Counted from the stretch's first letter, positions 27,430 to 36,937 are shown. The stretch is 49,421 bases of DNA from Hellea sp. (GCA_020627655.1 JAHDGM010000017.1:1-49421); one strand, 5' to 3'. Made by a program: numbers and translations. Notes: a model not told the origin generated them from the sequence alone.

Positions 27430-27543
27430 TCAATTTTCCAGAGCGTTTTGCACTAAATTTATGAACTTTTCCTTTGAAGTATAGACATGCGAATTAAAAA
27501 TAGAGTCAGGACGATCAAATGAAAAATCATAGCGCTTTTTCAT
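27430..27543 (-). CDS. Short reading frame overlapping the end of the 779-aa gene
   Basis: An ATG inside the last codons of the preceding gene opens a 37-residue frame (MKKRYDFSFDRPDSIF..., ending NLVQNALEN) that stops at 27430. Its composition looks protein-like, and it sits exactly where a toxin's immunity gene would be expected. It could be a tiny partner gene, the start of a truncated immunity gene, or the true C-terminus of the 779-aa protein reached by a frameshift. No good ribosome site precedes it. Confidence 0.35.
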   Translation of the reverse strand: MKKRYDFSFDRPDSIFNSHVYTSKEKFINLVQNALEN

Positions 27544-29866
27544 ATATGTAAAACACCCAATCTTTGGGTGGTTTAGTTCGATTTTTTGCCTTTGTCAGTC
27601 TCGCCGGGATGTTTCTTGGATAAAGAGTCGGAGCCCTAAAAACCATATTATTTTGCTCGTAAATTTCTCTCATAAAAGGATGCACGATTTTTCGAAAGAC
27701 GTGCTCAGGTAATCCGAGTTCACGAACCAGAACCTGATAATGTGCCAAATATATTTCATAGGGTGTGAACAAACCTTCAAACCCGTAGGGGATATACTTT
27801 TTCATCAAACGTGTTTTAGTTAGATGGTTGTAATAAAAGCCTTCCCAGCCAACTTGTTTTAACAGTTTTAGAACATGAGCATTTTTAGGAACAGCAATAG
27901 AATGCCAATCATGTATACTCCAGGGATCCTCAAAGTAGCCTCGGAACCTCTTCTCAAAAACATGGTCTATTTCAAAAACATGGCCATGTCCGTTCGTAAT
28001 TGTTTTAAGATTGCTGTATGTATCGCTTAATTGATGTGTCGAGAAGTTATCTTCGTAATGTTTGGCGGCAGCCTTGACTTCATCCAGAGTAACAGGCTTT
28101 CGAGTTCGTTTCGGGTTCTCAAGCACGCCGTTGATGATCTTGACTGCTCCTTTACCCAGCAAGCTTTGTAAGCGGGCTTTATAGCGCCCATTCGTTTGGC
28201 GTTTAAGCCAATCTAGCACATTTTTTCTACCGCCTTTGTTTCGATATGCTTGATAACCCTGTTTCAACAGAGGATCGGATAAATCATCGGCAAGGGGAGT
28301 GATAACTTTATAAACGGCAGCTTCTTGTATTGCCTTTTCATAGAATGACCAGAATTCTGTCTCAACTTGAGAGACCGCTCCCACACTTAGATCATCCCCA
28401 TTTTTGAGTGCGAGGTTTACATTAACTTGGAGCTTCCCAGCTAATTCTGTTGGTAGGTCGCCAAAACTTTCAATATTTCCCGGACTCACATGCCGCATTG
28501 TGTCGGCAATAATGGGAGATGGTAAAATTGCAGTATCTAAAATTTGCTCGACATGAGGGGTTACAACTTCCGCCATGTTGTCGGATATTTTTTGGCCGGA
28601 TCGGGTCTCTACGGCCTTAACCAGGTTTTGCGCGAGCGTGTTCTGTTCCCCGCCCGATAAGTTTTTCATGGCTGCGACTGTTACTGGTGAAGCTTGTTCT
28701 TTTATTTCATGTTTAATAGCATCCGTCATGTGGCCAGAAGAATCTGTAACCTTTACTCCAGGGGAAAATTTTTCAGCAAGGGATGCTATAGTTTTCGCAT
28801 TTTCTGCGCCTTCAAAAAATGGCCCTGAAACCAGACTCGCAGCCGTGAGTGAAAACTCAAACTTACCTGCTGAATTACCCAGCAAGTCTTTTTGTAAAGT
28901 TGCAATTGCTAATAGTTCTGCGAAGTCAATGATTTCGCCGACTACGGGAGTAAAGGAAAGGGCTAAGTAAATAACTATCGGAATTAATGTGACGAAATCC
29001 CCATAAGGAGAATGGGTTAAGGTAAGGCTGTTTGTGATGTTGTTTTTCTGATTGAAAAAGAGTTCGTCAGGGAGATTGATAGGGTCAATGCCATCATCAT
29101 CATATACGGTTAATTCGTGGCGGAAAAAAGGATCACCCATTATAAAACTACGTTTAAACCCGCTTACTTTTGTATTACTGGACCGGAGAATTTTTACGGC
29201 GGTATGGGTAGCAACATAAGTATCAAAATACCCTGTTTCATCAATATAAGATTCGCCATAAGTTTCTATTGCCACATCTGTATAGACTGGCTCAAACCCG
29301 GTTGAATCTTTTGCTTCTATCGTGACCTGCCAATGACCTGAAGCATGAGAAACCGCAATTCCAGTAGGGAGCCGCGTTACCGTAATCCAATCATTTATTT
29401 CTGTATGTTCAGGACTGTCTAATATCTCATTATAACGTCCGATATACAACGAAGATAATAGGGATTGATAATCAAGACGGTCTCCCGTTTGAGGTATAGT
29501 CATAAGGGAATTTGTTCGAATTACAAATGGCCTGACTATTTTGGAGTAATCATTCCAGTTCGGTGGATAGTGACATGACGAACAATCTTCAGGTGCTGCT
29601 TCAAAAACAAATTTTAAGGTCACATCCGGTGCAGCTACAATGATGAGCGTAGGTATATCTCCTTCTTTTATCGGTGTGATGACCGTCCAGGCCAAAGGAA
29701 GGGTATCACGAAGAAGTAAGTCGGGAGCTGACCATTCAATGAGATCTGTGTAAAATGGAAAACCATCGTGATCCAGTATTCCAGTATTTACTTTTAGTTT
29801 ACCCAGATTTTCGTTTGGGTAAAAGATCTCATGAATTATTCCTATACCATCACTAGCGCGCGCCAT
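27527..29866 (-). CDS. Large uncharacterised protein with pretoxin-like segment and HNH-like C-terminus
   Basis: The 779-residue protein has no signal peptide. The first 300 residues are polar and beta-looking. A hydrophobic segment follows (LIPIVIYLALSFTPVVGEIIDFAELLAI), which resembles the 'PVVGE..D..E' pretoxin region of polymorphic toxins. A long helical region leads to a C-terminal part (from about residue 629) with EIDHVFEKRF, HDWHS and PKNAH, a His/Asp/Asn arrangement like that of HNH-type nucleases. An effector role is inference. Its ATG lies six bases after the stop of the 786-aa gene, so the two form an operon. CSSCH at 95-99 mimics a haem-binding motif but is probably chance. Confidence 0.75.
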   Translation of the reverse strand: MARASDGIGIIHEIFYPNENLGKLKVNTGILDHDGFPFYTDLIEWSAPDLLLRDTLPLAWTVITPIKEGDIPTLIIVAAPDVTLKFVFEAAPEDCSSCHYPPNWNDYSKIVRPFVIRTNSLMTIPQTGDRLDYQSLLSSLYIGRYNEILDSPEHTEINDWITVTRLPTGIAVSHASGHWQVTIEAKDSTGFEPVYTDVAIETYGESYIDETGYFDTYVATHTAVKILRSSNTKVSGFKRSFIMGDPFFRHELTVYDDDGIDPINLPDELFFNQKNNITNSLTLTHSPYGDFVTLIPIVIYLALSFTPVVGEIIDFAELLAIATLQKDLLGNSAGKFEFSLTAASLVSGPFFEGAENAKTIASLAEKFSPGVKVTDSSGHMTDAIKHEIKEQASPVTVAAMKNLSGGEQNTLAQNLVKAVETRSGQKISDNMAEVVTPHVEQILDTAILPSPIIADTMRHVSPGNIESFGDLPTELAGKLQVNVNLALKNGDDLSVGAVSQVETEFWSFYEKAIQEAAVYKVITPLADDLSDPLLKQGYQAYRNKGGRKNVLDWLKRQTNGRYKARLQSLLGKGAVKIINGVLENPKRTRKPVTLDEVKAAAKHYEDNFSTHQLSDTYSNLKTITNGHGHVFEIDHVFEKRFRGYFEDPWSIHDWHSIAVPKNAHVLKLLKQVGWEGFYYNHLTKTRLMKKYIPYGFEGLFTPYEIYLAHYQVLVRELGLPEHVFRKIVHPFMREIYEQNNMVFRAPTLYPRNIPARLTKAKNRTKPPKDWVFYIYEKAL

Positions 29867-29872
29867 CTCGTC

Positions 29873-32233
29873 TTAACTTACAAGAGATGCATCTGGGTCT
29901 AGAACAATGAGATTTGTTGGAGTCTGATATTTCCATTTTTCGCCATATGGGTCTGCCTGTGCAAGGGCAACGTCTTTGGATTCTGCAATTTCTTGAACAA
30001 TAGGCACGTAAAGGGGTGATCCAATAACGGGGGTATCTCGACCGCCCCATACCAATCCAGTTGCTAAGTAAAACATGATTGCTTTTTCAAATCCGGGCCG
30101 GACAGGAATTTGAACTCGTGAAGAGCCAGCTTTCAGGAAAGATTCGAATATATTGTCATTGTCGGACAATCTGAGTTTATCGAGCCAGTCTTTTTTATCG
30201 CCCCAAAAATATGGGTAAAATAGATAAGTCATTTGTTCCCATTCAAAACATTGTTCAAAGAAGGAAATATCAGGAGCAACTCTAAAGGCTTCGTCGATAT
30301 CAATTTCATGTACTGTCTGATTGGGGTCAAGTTCTAGAGGATCGTTTACAGCGTCATAGTTTTCAAAGGATTGTTGAGTTAGAAGTGTAAGGGCTCCTCT
30401 TTTGAGCTCTTCTTTTTCTATAGTCCTTTTTTTATCGGGGTGGATAGCATTCTGATAAGAGCTGTTTTGATTTTGTAATAAGGCCTGCTCGGCATTGTAC
30501 GCTGCCCATTCTTGCTGACTTGCGATGCGTAATTTATCAAAAGTTTCAAGTTGCCAATTGACTAAGGCTTCTGAAGTTCGCGTGCATTTAAATTCAAGGT
30601 GAATGGCGGCTGCGGTAACGTCAAAGCAATAAACCGCGATGTCGACTGTTTCGCGGATATTATCGATACTGCCAGAGGCATGCCCATTTTTAAGAATAAG
30701 GCGACGATTCCCAGCTATCACATCCAAACGGGGTTCTCGATCATTATTGTCTTTGAGGAAGGTGCCTTTTGATGATTCACCTGTTACATGGGTGACCATA
30801 TACCCTTCCGGGATAGGTTGTGACGCTGTATGCGTCTTAACGTTATAATCATTGCCGCTTAATTTTCCGTGGTAATCTTCAGCTATCTCTATTGTCGTAT
30901 CAATATATATGATCGCGTCTGGGGGAGGGCTTACATCCGTTGCCTTATAATCTCTTACAAGGTTTAAATATGTGCGTGAGGTTATTGAGCTAGGTGATAA
31001 ATTAAATGTCTTTGGTTCGCTCAAGACGGCTTGTTTCTGGGATGCTGAACTATGGGCTTGTAGATAATTTGCGGCGGGTTCTGGGACTATAAACTCAAAT
31101 AATAATCGCTTGCCATAGTTTAGTATTTGCGCTTCCCATTCTTGAGTTACGTAACGGTATACACCGACAATATGATCTGCGTCTTCATTTGTGTTTGTGA
31201 ATTCATGTGCATTGATTTCTTCGATCTCTTTGACAGTCGTAATGCTGGTTGAATCCTTGCGGCGTTCATATAGCTTGGATATTGATTTATCGACCATTTC
31301 CTGGGCAAAGTTACTGGAAACAGATTTAGCTTCTTCGCGGGAAGTATCATATGAAAAGTCCGCGCTAGAATCCACGCTAAGAACCGGGCCGTAACTCGCA
31401 GAAATATTGACACCAGTAGATAAAGCCATGGCAGAGGAAATAGTTTCGTCCATTTGTGACGATAACTCGCTTTTCTCGGTGGTTTGCAAGTCTCTTGTGG
31501 ATTCTTCGATTTTCTCAGTTTCTGTAGTTATAACTTGAGTTGTCCGGTCCAAAAGGCGATGATTGCGCTTGCGAGTTTCGCTAGCCATAACATTTTCAAT
31601 ATGGGCTATTTCATCGCGTTCATATGATAACCATTCGTCTTTAACAATTAGCAGGTCGCCTATACCTGCTGGTCGTATGTCATGAGGGTTTGCCGATAAG
31701 GCAGACACAGAAGGTAAAATTACAGGGGCTGACAGAAGTTTTTTCGAAACGGGTTTGTTTTGTACTAACTGACTCATAATGCCAATTGTTCGCGCAGCTA
31801 ATTGAAGCTTCATACGCATTTCTTTTGAAGCTTTGTTTGAATAGGTCGCGGCTTGAATTGCTTCTGAGACCCAAATGGCTATTCCAAGGGGGTTTTTGAA
31901 TAGTTTTGCGTCTTCAGCAGAAATGGTTTTTTGAAATGCCTTCAGGTCTGCAGGTTTTATTTCGTCTGATTGGTTGCTTGAAGTTTCTTTAGAGAAAAAT
32001 TTGTGACCATTTACTAAGATTTCTAAAACTTTGGCCTTTGCTCCATAGGTTGGAAATTGTTTACCTGTGACATACTCGTTGCAAATGCTTCGTAATTGAT
32101 CTTTTGTAGGGGCATTTTGAACCTGATTTAAAAATTCACTCTTCAATGGTATGGATAAATCGGTTTTATGCGTAACATCCAAGTTACGTGCTGATCTTAC
32201 TGCCATTATCCTCATTAGACTATTTGAAATCAT
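29873..32233 (-). CDS. Large uncharacterised protein, first gene of a two-gene operon
   Basis: The 786-residue protein has no signal peptide and no clear membrane helix. Its central part contains IGDLLIVKDEWLSYERDEIAHIENVMASETRKRNHRLLD, followed by a Thr/Glu/Ser-rich coiled stretch (TTETEKIEESTRDLQTTEKSEL) and AEEDADHIVGVYRYVTQEWEAQILNYGKRLLFEF-like text (actual start NEDADHIVG). I have the impression this block recurs in large unannotated bacterial proteins, but I cannot name the family. The C-terminal 150 residues (DISFFEQCFEWEQMTYLFYPYFWGDK onwards) are aromatic-rich. The ATG at 32233 follows GGAGG by five bases. A Crp-like site lies upstream. Confidence 0.75.
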   Translation of the reverse strand: MISNSLMRIMAVRSARNLDVTHKTDLSIPLKSEFLNQVQNAPTKDQLRSICNEYVTGKQFPTYGAKAKVLEILVNGHKFFSKETSSNQSDEIKPADLKAFQKTISAEDAKLFKNPLGIAIWVSEAIQAATYSNKASKEMRMKLQLAARTIGIMSQLVQNKPVSKKLLSAPVILPSVSALSANPHDIRPAGIGDLLIVKDEWLSYERDEIAHIENVMASETRKRNHRLLDRTTQVITTETEKIEESTRDLQTTEKSELSSQMDETISSAMALSTGVNISASYGPVLSVDSSADFSYDTSREEAKSVSSNFAQEMVDKSISKLYERRKDSTSITTVKEIEEINAHEFTNTNEDADHIVGVYRYVTQEWEAQILNYGKRLLFEFIVPEPAANYLQAHSSASQKQAVLSEPKTFNLSPSSITSRTYLNLVRDYKATDVSPPPDAIIYIDTTIEIAEDYHGKLSGNDYNVKTHTASQPIPEGYMVTHVTGESSKGTFLKDNNDREPRLDVIAGNRRLILKNGHASGSIDNIRETVDIAVYCFDVTAAAIHLEFKCTRTSEALVNWQLETFDKLRIASQQEWAAYNAEQALLQNQNSSYQNAIHPDKKRTIEKEELKRGALTLLTQQSFENYDAVNDPLELDPNQTVHEIDIDEAFRVAPDISFFEQCFEWEQMTYLFYPYFWGDKKDWLDKLRLSDNDNIFESFLKAGSSRVQIPVRPGFEKAIMFYLATGLVWGGRDTPVIGSPLYVPIVQEIAESKDVALAQADPYGEKWKYQTPTNLIVLDPDASLVS

Positions 32234-32258
32234 TTGCGCCTCCGTGTTGACGGCACAA

Positions 32259-32299
32259 GCTATAGACATGATAATTTGATTGCTGTGACTTTCATCACG
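32259..32299 (-). promoter_or_regulatory. Crp-like site and -10 upstream of the two-gene operon
   Basis: TGTGACTTTCATCACG (32284-32299) matches the Crp consensus TGTGA-N6-TCACA at 9 of 10 half-site positions. On the minus strand a TATAGC -10 candidate lies at 32259-32264, giving a start near 32252, about 40 bases from the site centre. That is close to the -41.5 position of class II Crp activation. Binding is inference. Confidence 0.5.
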
Positions 32300-32413
32300 C
32301 CATTACTAATTAATTGGGTGGGTGTTAACTGATTGCTTACTAGTTATTTTAGTAATTCATAAAGCTTGTATTTTCACCAAAGATTTGAAGTATTTGGTTA
32401 AGCCTGTCTCTAC

Positions 32414-32430
32414 TCCGTCATAAGGACGGA
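32414..32430. promoter_or_regulatory. Inverted repeat before cpaB
   Basis: TCCGTC-ATAAG-GACGGA is a perfect 6-bp inverted repeat 21 bases before the cpaB GTG. It could be an operator for the Tad operon or a leader hairpin. Confidence 0.35.
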
Positions 32431-32450
32431 TTGATGAGCGGGGACAGTGT

Positions 32451-33383
32451 GTGCGGCAATCAACCATAATAACTCTCGGAGCATCCGTGGCGTTTGGCAT
32501 ATTTGCCGTTGTTTTGGCGCGCGGGTGGATCAATGATGCTATCCGGGACGAATATTCCCGCAGGACAAAAGCCGCGCCGCGTGTAACAGCTAAAGCCATA
32601 GATACTGTGCCTGTTGTTATTCTGGATGCCGATGTTAGTTTTGGCGATGTTCTAACGCCAGAGCTTTTGAAGGTTGTTGAATATCCCGAGGGTTCAATTC
32701 CGCTTGGAACCTATGAAAACATCAATAATATCTTTGTCGATCCTGGTCAGGCGACAGTTGTGTTACGTCATATGAGCCGTCACGAACCCGTGCTGGATTA
32801 CAAAATCAGCGGGCCCGGTGCTCGCGGTTCTTTATCGGCTTTGATTACGGAGGGTATGCGTGCTGTATCCGTTCAGGTTAATGCGGTGAACGGTGTTTCG
32901 GGCTTTATAATGCCCGGCGATTATGTGGACGTCATCTATACACGTGATGAAGAAACCCGGCGGAACGGAAACAATTTGAAATCTGATATTTTGCTGCAGA
33001 ATGTAAAAGTTCTCGGAATTGGTCAGGATTTAAATGATCAGCGGGCTGAGCCTAATGTAGTGAAAACGGTAACACTGGAAGTTGCCAATGTTGATGCACA
33101 AAAACTTCATCTAGCGCGCGATGCGGGTCAGTTAAGCCTGACCTTACGGCGCGCCGGAGACGTGGAGGTGCAAACTGCCCAGACGGTTGAGCAGAAAACA
33201 CTGCTAAATACGAAACAGAAACGGGCTGTCGTAAGGCCATATAGGCGTTCCGTTTCCAAAAAGAAGCCTGCAACATCCAATATGGCAAATGTCACAGTTA
33301 TCCGCGGTGAAACCAGCGCGCAGGTTCAGGTTCTCAAAGACGATATTGCTAAGGCCAGTTCAGATAGATTGGCGGGGGGTTAG
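32451..33383 (+). CDS. cpaB: Flp pilus assembly protein CpaB/RcpC
   Basis: The 310-residue periplasmic protein is anchored by an N-terminal helix (TIITLGASVAFGIFAVVLA). It contains the SAF-like domain (TVPVVILDADVSFGDVLTPELLKVVEYP) and the CpaB core (AVSVQVNAVNGVSGFIMPGDYVDVIYTRD). In Tad systems CpaB supports the secretin channel. Translation starts at a GTG after GGGGACAGT. It is the first gene of the Tad operon, three bases before cpaC. The C-terminal tail is basic (RRSVSKKKPATS). Confidence 0.95.
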   Translation: MRQSTIITLGASVAFGIFAVVLARGWINDAIRDEYSRRTKAAPRVTAKAIDTVPVVILDADVSFGDVLTPELLKVVEYPEGSIPLGTYENINNIFVDPGQATVVLRHMSRHEPVLDYKISGPGARGSLSALITEGMRAVSVQVNAVNGVSGFIMPGDYVDVIYTRDEETRRNGNNLKSDILLQNVKVLGIGQDLNDQRAEPNVVKTVTLEVANVDAQKLHLARDAGQLSLTLRRAGDVEVQTAQTVEQKTLLNTKQKRAVVRPYRRSVSKKKPATSNMANVTVIRGETSAQVQVLKDDIAKASSDRLAGG

Positions 33384-33385
33384 CC

Positions 33386-34717
33386 ATGAAATTTATCAAT
33401 AAGCTTTTGATCAGCAGTCTTATTATGGGGTGCAGTCTGGGCACGGCTTCTGCCAAGTCCTGGATCGATCACAGCGCCGGTGACCGGGTTGCGACAAGTG
33501 TCAAAATTGATGATATGATTGTGATGCGCACGGAGAAGTCTTTCAAGGAAGTTCGTGTTGCCAATGCCGATATTGCAGACGTGGTTGTGCTGACAGACCG
33601 CTCTTTCCATGTGATGGGAAAAAGCGGCGGAAAAACCAATGTCATGCTCTATGACGCGCAAAAGCAATTGGTTGATATTATTGACGTAACGGTTGGATAT
33701 GATCTGGCTGAACTTAAAAAAAGCCTGTTCGAAACCATGCCGAATGAAAGGGTCGAAGTCAGACCCATGGGCGGCGGTATTTATATTTCGGGCGAAGTTT
33801 CCAGTGTTGAAGCGTCTGTCCATGCAGAGAAAATAGCGCAGGCTTATGCGCCGGGACGCGTGACAAATGCCTTATCCGTCAATGACTCACATCAGGTTAT
33901 GCTTGAAGTTCGTTTTGTGGAAGCCAGTCGCGACGCGATCAAAGAACTTGGCATTGGACTTTTAACACAGCGGTCCGGCGACTTCGGCTTTCAAAGCGGA
34001 ACAGGTCTAATATCGGGTAAAATTCCATCATTGGCCGGAACACTCTTAGGCGGCAGCGGTAATATTTCACTGGATACAAATATTCAGGCACTTGAAGAAC
34101 AAGGGGTTATCCGCACATTGGCCGAACCTAATCTGGTTTCCATGTCCGGTGATACGGCCAGCTTTCTGGCGGGCGGGGAATTTCCAATTCCGGTTGCTGC
34201 GGATGAAGGTCAGATTGCCATTGAATTCAGACAATTCGGAGTTGGCCTGTCTTTCACGCCGACAGTTCTCGACGACAGTATTATTAATTTGGAAGTCAAA
34301 CCCGAGGTAAGCCAGATTGATAACACAAATTCAATTCGCCTTAGCGGTGTGGAAATCCCGTCCCTGCGCGTTCGCCGGGCAGATACAACGGTTGAGCTGC
34401 GAAATGGTCAAAGTTTTGCCATTGCCGGCTTGCTGCAAAATGACAGCTCCACAAGCAAGGTTCAAGTACCATGGCTTGGTGATGTCCCAATTTTGGGCAG
34501 TCTGTTTCGCTCAAGCCGTTATAAGAAGTTTGAAACCGAGCTTGTGATTATCGTAACGCCGCGCCTTGTCCAGCCTGCAACAGACATCAGTAAACTGGCC
34601 ACGCCATTAGATGGCCGCAAGTCACCGTCAGAGCTGGATTTGTTTTTAAACGGAACGCTTGAAGACGTTGCCGAAGATGGCGGGTTATCCGCCAAATATG
34701 GCCATACTTTACAATAG
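33386..34717 (+). CDS. cpaC: Tad/Flp secretin CpaC/RcpA
   Basis: The 443-residue outer-membrane secretin has a signal peptide (cut near TASAK). The N-terminal BON/pilus-N domain includes VRVANADIADVVVLTDRSFHVMGKSGG. The C-terminal secretin domain contains QVMLEVRFVEASRDAIKELGIGLL, VIRTLAEPNLVSMSGDTASFLAGGEFPIP and FIVTPRLVQP-type text (VIIVTPRLVQP). It forms the pore through which the Flp pilus leaves the cell. It is tightly linked to cpaB (2-base gap). Confidence 0.96.
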   Translation: MKFINKLLISSLIMGCSLGTASAKSWIDHSAGDRVATSVKIDDMIVMRTEKSFKEVRVANADIADVVVLTDRSFHVMGKSGGKTNVMLYDAQKQLVDIIDVTVGYDLAELKKSLFETMPNERVEVRPMGGGIYISGEVSSVEASVHAEKIAQAYAPGRVTNALSVNDSHQVMLEVRFVEASRDAIKELGIGLLTQRSGDFGFQSGTGLISGKIPSLAGTLLGGSGNISLDTNIQALEEQGVIRTLAEPNLVSMSGDTASFLAGGEFPIPVAADEGQIAIEFRQFGVGLSFTPTVLDDSIINLEVKPEVSQIDNTNSIRLSGVEIPSLRVRRADTTVELRNGQSFAIAGLLQNDSSTSKVQVPWLGDVPILGSLFRSSRYKKFETELVIIVTPRLVQPATDISKLATPLDGRKSPSELDLFLNGTLEDVAEDGGLSAKYGHTLQ

Positions 34718-34726
34718 GACTTTCCG

Positions 34727-34981
34727 ATGAAACTTCATATCAAAAGCGTTATACTTATTTTATCGGCAGCAAGTCTGAGTGCCTGCGCAACCCTGGAAAC
34801 GACTGATCCTATGCATGGTCAGGCGGTTCGTCATAATATTGCGGTTCAGGCTGTTGCGCCAACACCAGAACAAAAAGAAAATACCTATATCCGGCCTGAT
34901 GCTCAGCGCATGAGCGCAGCGCGTGAGCGTTACAGGAAAGATGAAGTCGAGGAACCGGTAGATTTTACTACAACAGATTAG
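34727..34981 (+). CDS. Small lipoprotein in the Tad locus
   Basis: The 84-residue product has a clear lipoprotein signal ending LSAC and a short mature region (TDPMHGQAVRHNIAVQAVAPTPEQ...MSAARERYRKDEVEEPV). It occupies the place where many Tad loci carry the much longer lipoprotein CpaD, and the PMHGQAVRHNIAVQ stretch resembles small Tad-locus lipoproteins rather than full CpaD. It may be a secretin pilotin or a reduced CpaD. It is nine bases after cpaC and one base before the TadG-like gene. Confidence 0.75.
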   Translation: MKLHIKSVILILSAASLSACATLETTDPMHGQAVRHNIAVQAVAPTPEQKENTYIRPDAQRMSAARERYRKDEVEEPVDFTTTD

Positions 34982-34982
34982 C

Positions 34983-36455
34983 ATGAGACAGCGGCTTGGA
35001 ACATTACTGCGCCGCTTTTGGCGTGAAACCGGCGGTGCAATTGCCGTTTGGGCGGCACTGTTCGCGCCCGTCTTAATTGGCGGTGCGGCGTTATCTGTTG
35101 ATGTTTCGCGTATGTATAATCTGGAGCAAGAGCTACAATTAGCGGCTGATGCCTTAGCGCGTGCTGGCGCGGCCGAGCTTGATCAACGTAGTGATTCATT
35201 GTCTAGGGCCAATCGCGCTATAGCTAATCTTGTATCGAATTCTCAAAAATTTGGGGATCAAGGTCTGGGAGAGGTTAAGCCCAATGCCATTCGTTTTTTA
35301 AAAAGCCTGCCTGCAAATGACTATGACATTCCCGGGGCCGAGCACGAAACAACAGAGCCTTATGAAGCCCGGTATGTCGAAGTTGTGGTTATTCCGGAAA
35401 CAGTCAATGTTCTTTTTTCCAAGGCGCTGGCATCTAATATTTCATCTGTCACATTAGAGGCGAAATCTATCGCAGGGGCGGAAAACGGGGTTTGCGGCAC
35501 TGCACCGCTTTTTGTCTGTAACCCGTATGAGAACACTGAGACATCTATATATGAAGCGATGGAAGATCCCGCATTTCAACGGCGTTTGGTTCAAATAAAA
35601 ACACCGAGTAAAAACACTGATCTTTATGGACCTGGTAATTTTGGGTTTTTAGACCCCTATGGGATCGGGAGCGGTAATATTGACGATGCGATTGCTCTGG
35701 TCGAGCCGCCAATATGCTTTACCAAGTCTCCGGGAGTTGATTTAAAAACGGGTAACCGCGCTAATCTTCGTTTCGCCTTTAATACCCGTTTTGATATTTA
35801 TGCGGGCGATTACAAAAAGCATAGAAATAACCCGCTTTATGCACCGGCCGCTAATGTAACTAAAGGGTATTCCGGTAAAGCCTGTACAGAAACGCCGGAT
35901 CCTAATGCAATGGGTCTACCCAGAGATGACTGTTTTTCGGCAGGTAATTGCCCCTATATGGATGGACGTCAGGGTACAGGAGATTGGGATTTCGTATCCT
36001 ATATGGAGATCAATCATAACGCGGTTAAGTCTGTTGTAATTGATAATGTGACATATAACCTGAATTATAATAGCCGTAAGTCTTTGCCCAAGACACCGCC
36101 AAGCCGTTATCAGGTTTATCGCTGGGAGATAGACACGGGTTCAATTCCGGGTGCGGTTTCATATGGGACATCTTCGACGCCAGAAGAAGGAACGCCGCAA
36201 TGTCATGGTAGCGGGCCAGCGACTGATGTGGACCGCCGTATTTTATATATTGCGGTTTTAAACTGTGAGGAAATTGAAGCCACTATAGGTATGAACGGAT
36301 CGAGAGATAGTTTGCCTGTGGAAACTTTTGCCAAAGTCTTTGTAACGGAACCTATGGGAACCGGTAAAGGAAATACGATTTGGGGCGAAATTGTTGGTCC
36401 CGTTGTTAAGGGCCGTGATTCAGTCGCTAAAGATCGTGTGATTGTGGCACGATGA
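34983..36455 (+). CDS. TadG-like minor pilin / pilus assembly protein
   Basis: The 490-residue protein starts with RETGGAIAVWAALFAPVLIGGAALSVDVSRMYNLEQELQLAADALARAGAAEL, the TadE/TadG membrane anchor with a Gly-Ala processing-like site. The long C-terminal region is Cys-containing and extracytoplasmic, and lacks an obvious von Willebrand MIDAS motif. TadG-type proteins are envelope components of Flp pilus assembly. Its end overlaps the next gene by four bases (ATGA). Confidence 0.85.
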   Translation: MRQRLGTLLRRFWRETGGAIAVWAALFAPVLIGGAALSVDVSRMYNLEQELQLAADALARAGAAELDQRSDSLSRANRAIANLVSNSQKFGDQGLGEVKPNAIRFLKSLPANDYDIPGAEHETTEPYEARYVEVVVIPETVNVLFSKALASNISSVTLEAKSIAGAENGVCGTAPLFVCNPYENTETSIYEAMEDPAFQRRLVQIKTPSKNTDLYGPGNFGFLDPYGIGSGNIDDAIALVEPPICFTKSPGVDLKTGNRANLRFAFNTRFDIYAGDYKKHRNNPLYAPAANVTKGYSGKACTETPDPNAMGLPRDDCFSAGNCPYMDGRQGTGDWDFVSYMEINHNAVKSVVIDNVTYNLNYNSRKSLPKTPPSRYQVYRWEIDTGSIPGAVSYGTSSTPEEGTPQCHGSGPATDVDRRILYIAVLNCEEIEATIGMNGSRDSLPVETFAKVFVTEPMGTGKGNTIWGEIVGPVVKGRDSVAKDRVIVAR

Positions 36456-36937
36456 AGTCGATCATTTGCACATATTTTAAGGATAATTGCGGCGCAATAG
36501 CAGTAGAAGGCGCGCTGCTTTTGCCGCTTCTATTGACGATTGGACTGGGCGGGCTGGATGCATCAAATATGCTTTTGCAAAATCACAGACTGGAAAACCA
36601 GCTATCCATGGCGTCAAGTTATCTGGCACGATCTGATGATCCTGCGGCTCGAGAGACGGCGGCAAAAAATCTGGCAGTCACGGGTACGCTGGACGGTAAT
36701 GCGGTATCCCTGATTAAGAACTGGACACCATCTGATATTACGATCAGCTATCTTAAAACCAACAATACTGAAAACGCTGACGGAGCGACTGACTATCGGG
36801 GTGAAAGCGTCATCGAGACAGTGCAGATTACCAGCAATGTTGATTATAAAGGCTTTGGAATAATTTCATCGCTGATGCCAAATAGCGTGACCTTGACGGC
36901 TCAGGTGCAGGAGCGCGTCGTTGGAGGCGGCCTATGA
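36452..36937 (+). CDS. TadE-like pseudopilin
   Basis: The 161-residue protein has the N-terminal TadE motif CGAIAVEGALLLPLLLTIGLGGLDASNMLLQNHRLENQLSMASSYLA, with Glu five residues after the Gly-Ala in the pattern expected for prepilin peptidase processing. The remainder is periplasmic. It probably serves as a minor pilin initiating Flp fibres. It overlaps both neighbours by four bases. Confidence 0.88.
   Translation: MKSIICTYFKDNCGAIAVEGALLLPLLLTIGLGGLDASNMLLQNHRLENQLSMASSYLARSDDPAARETAAKNLAVTGTLDGNAVSLIKNWTPSDITISYLKTNNTENADGATDYRGESVIETVQITSNVDYKGFGIISSLMPNSVTLTAQVQERVVGGGL

Noticed and set aside
29570-29584. CSSCH in the 779-aa protein as a c-type haem site
   Set aside because: The protein has no signal peptide, so the Ccm machinery would not reach it; a single CxxCH in a long cytoplasmic protein is likely chance, despite ccm genes nearby.
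32325-32345. CtrA site before the Tad operon
   Set aside because: TTAA and TTAC are eight bases apart and the second half is imperfect.
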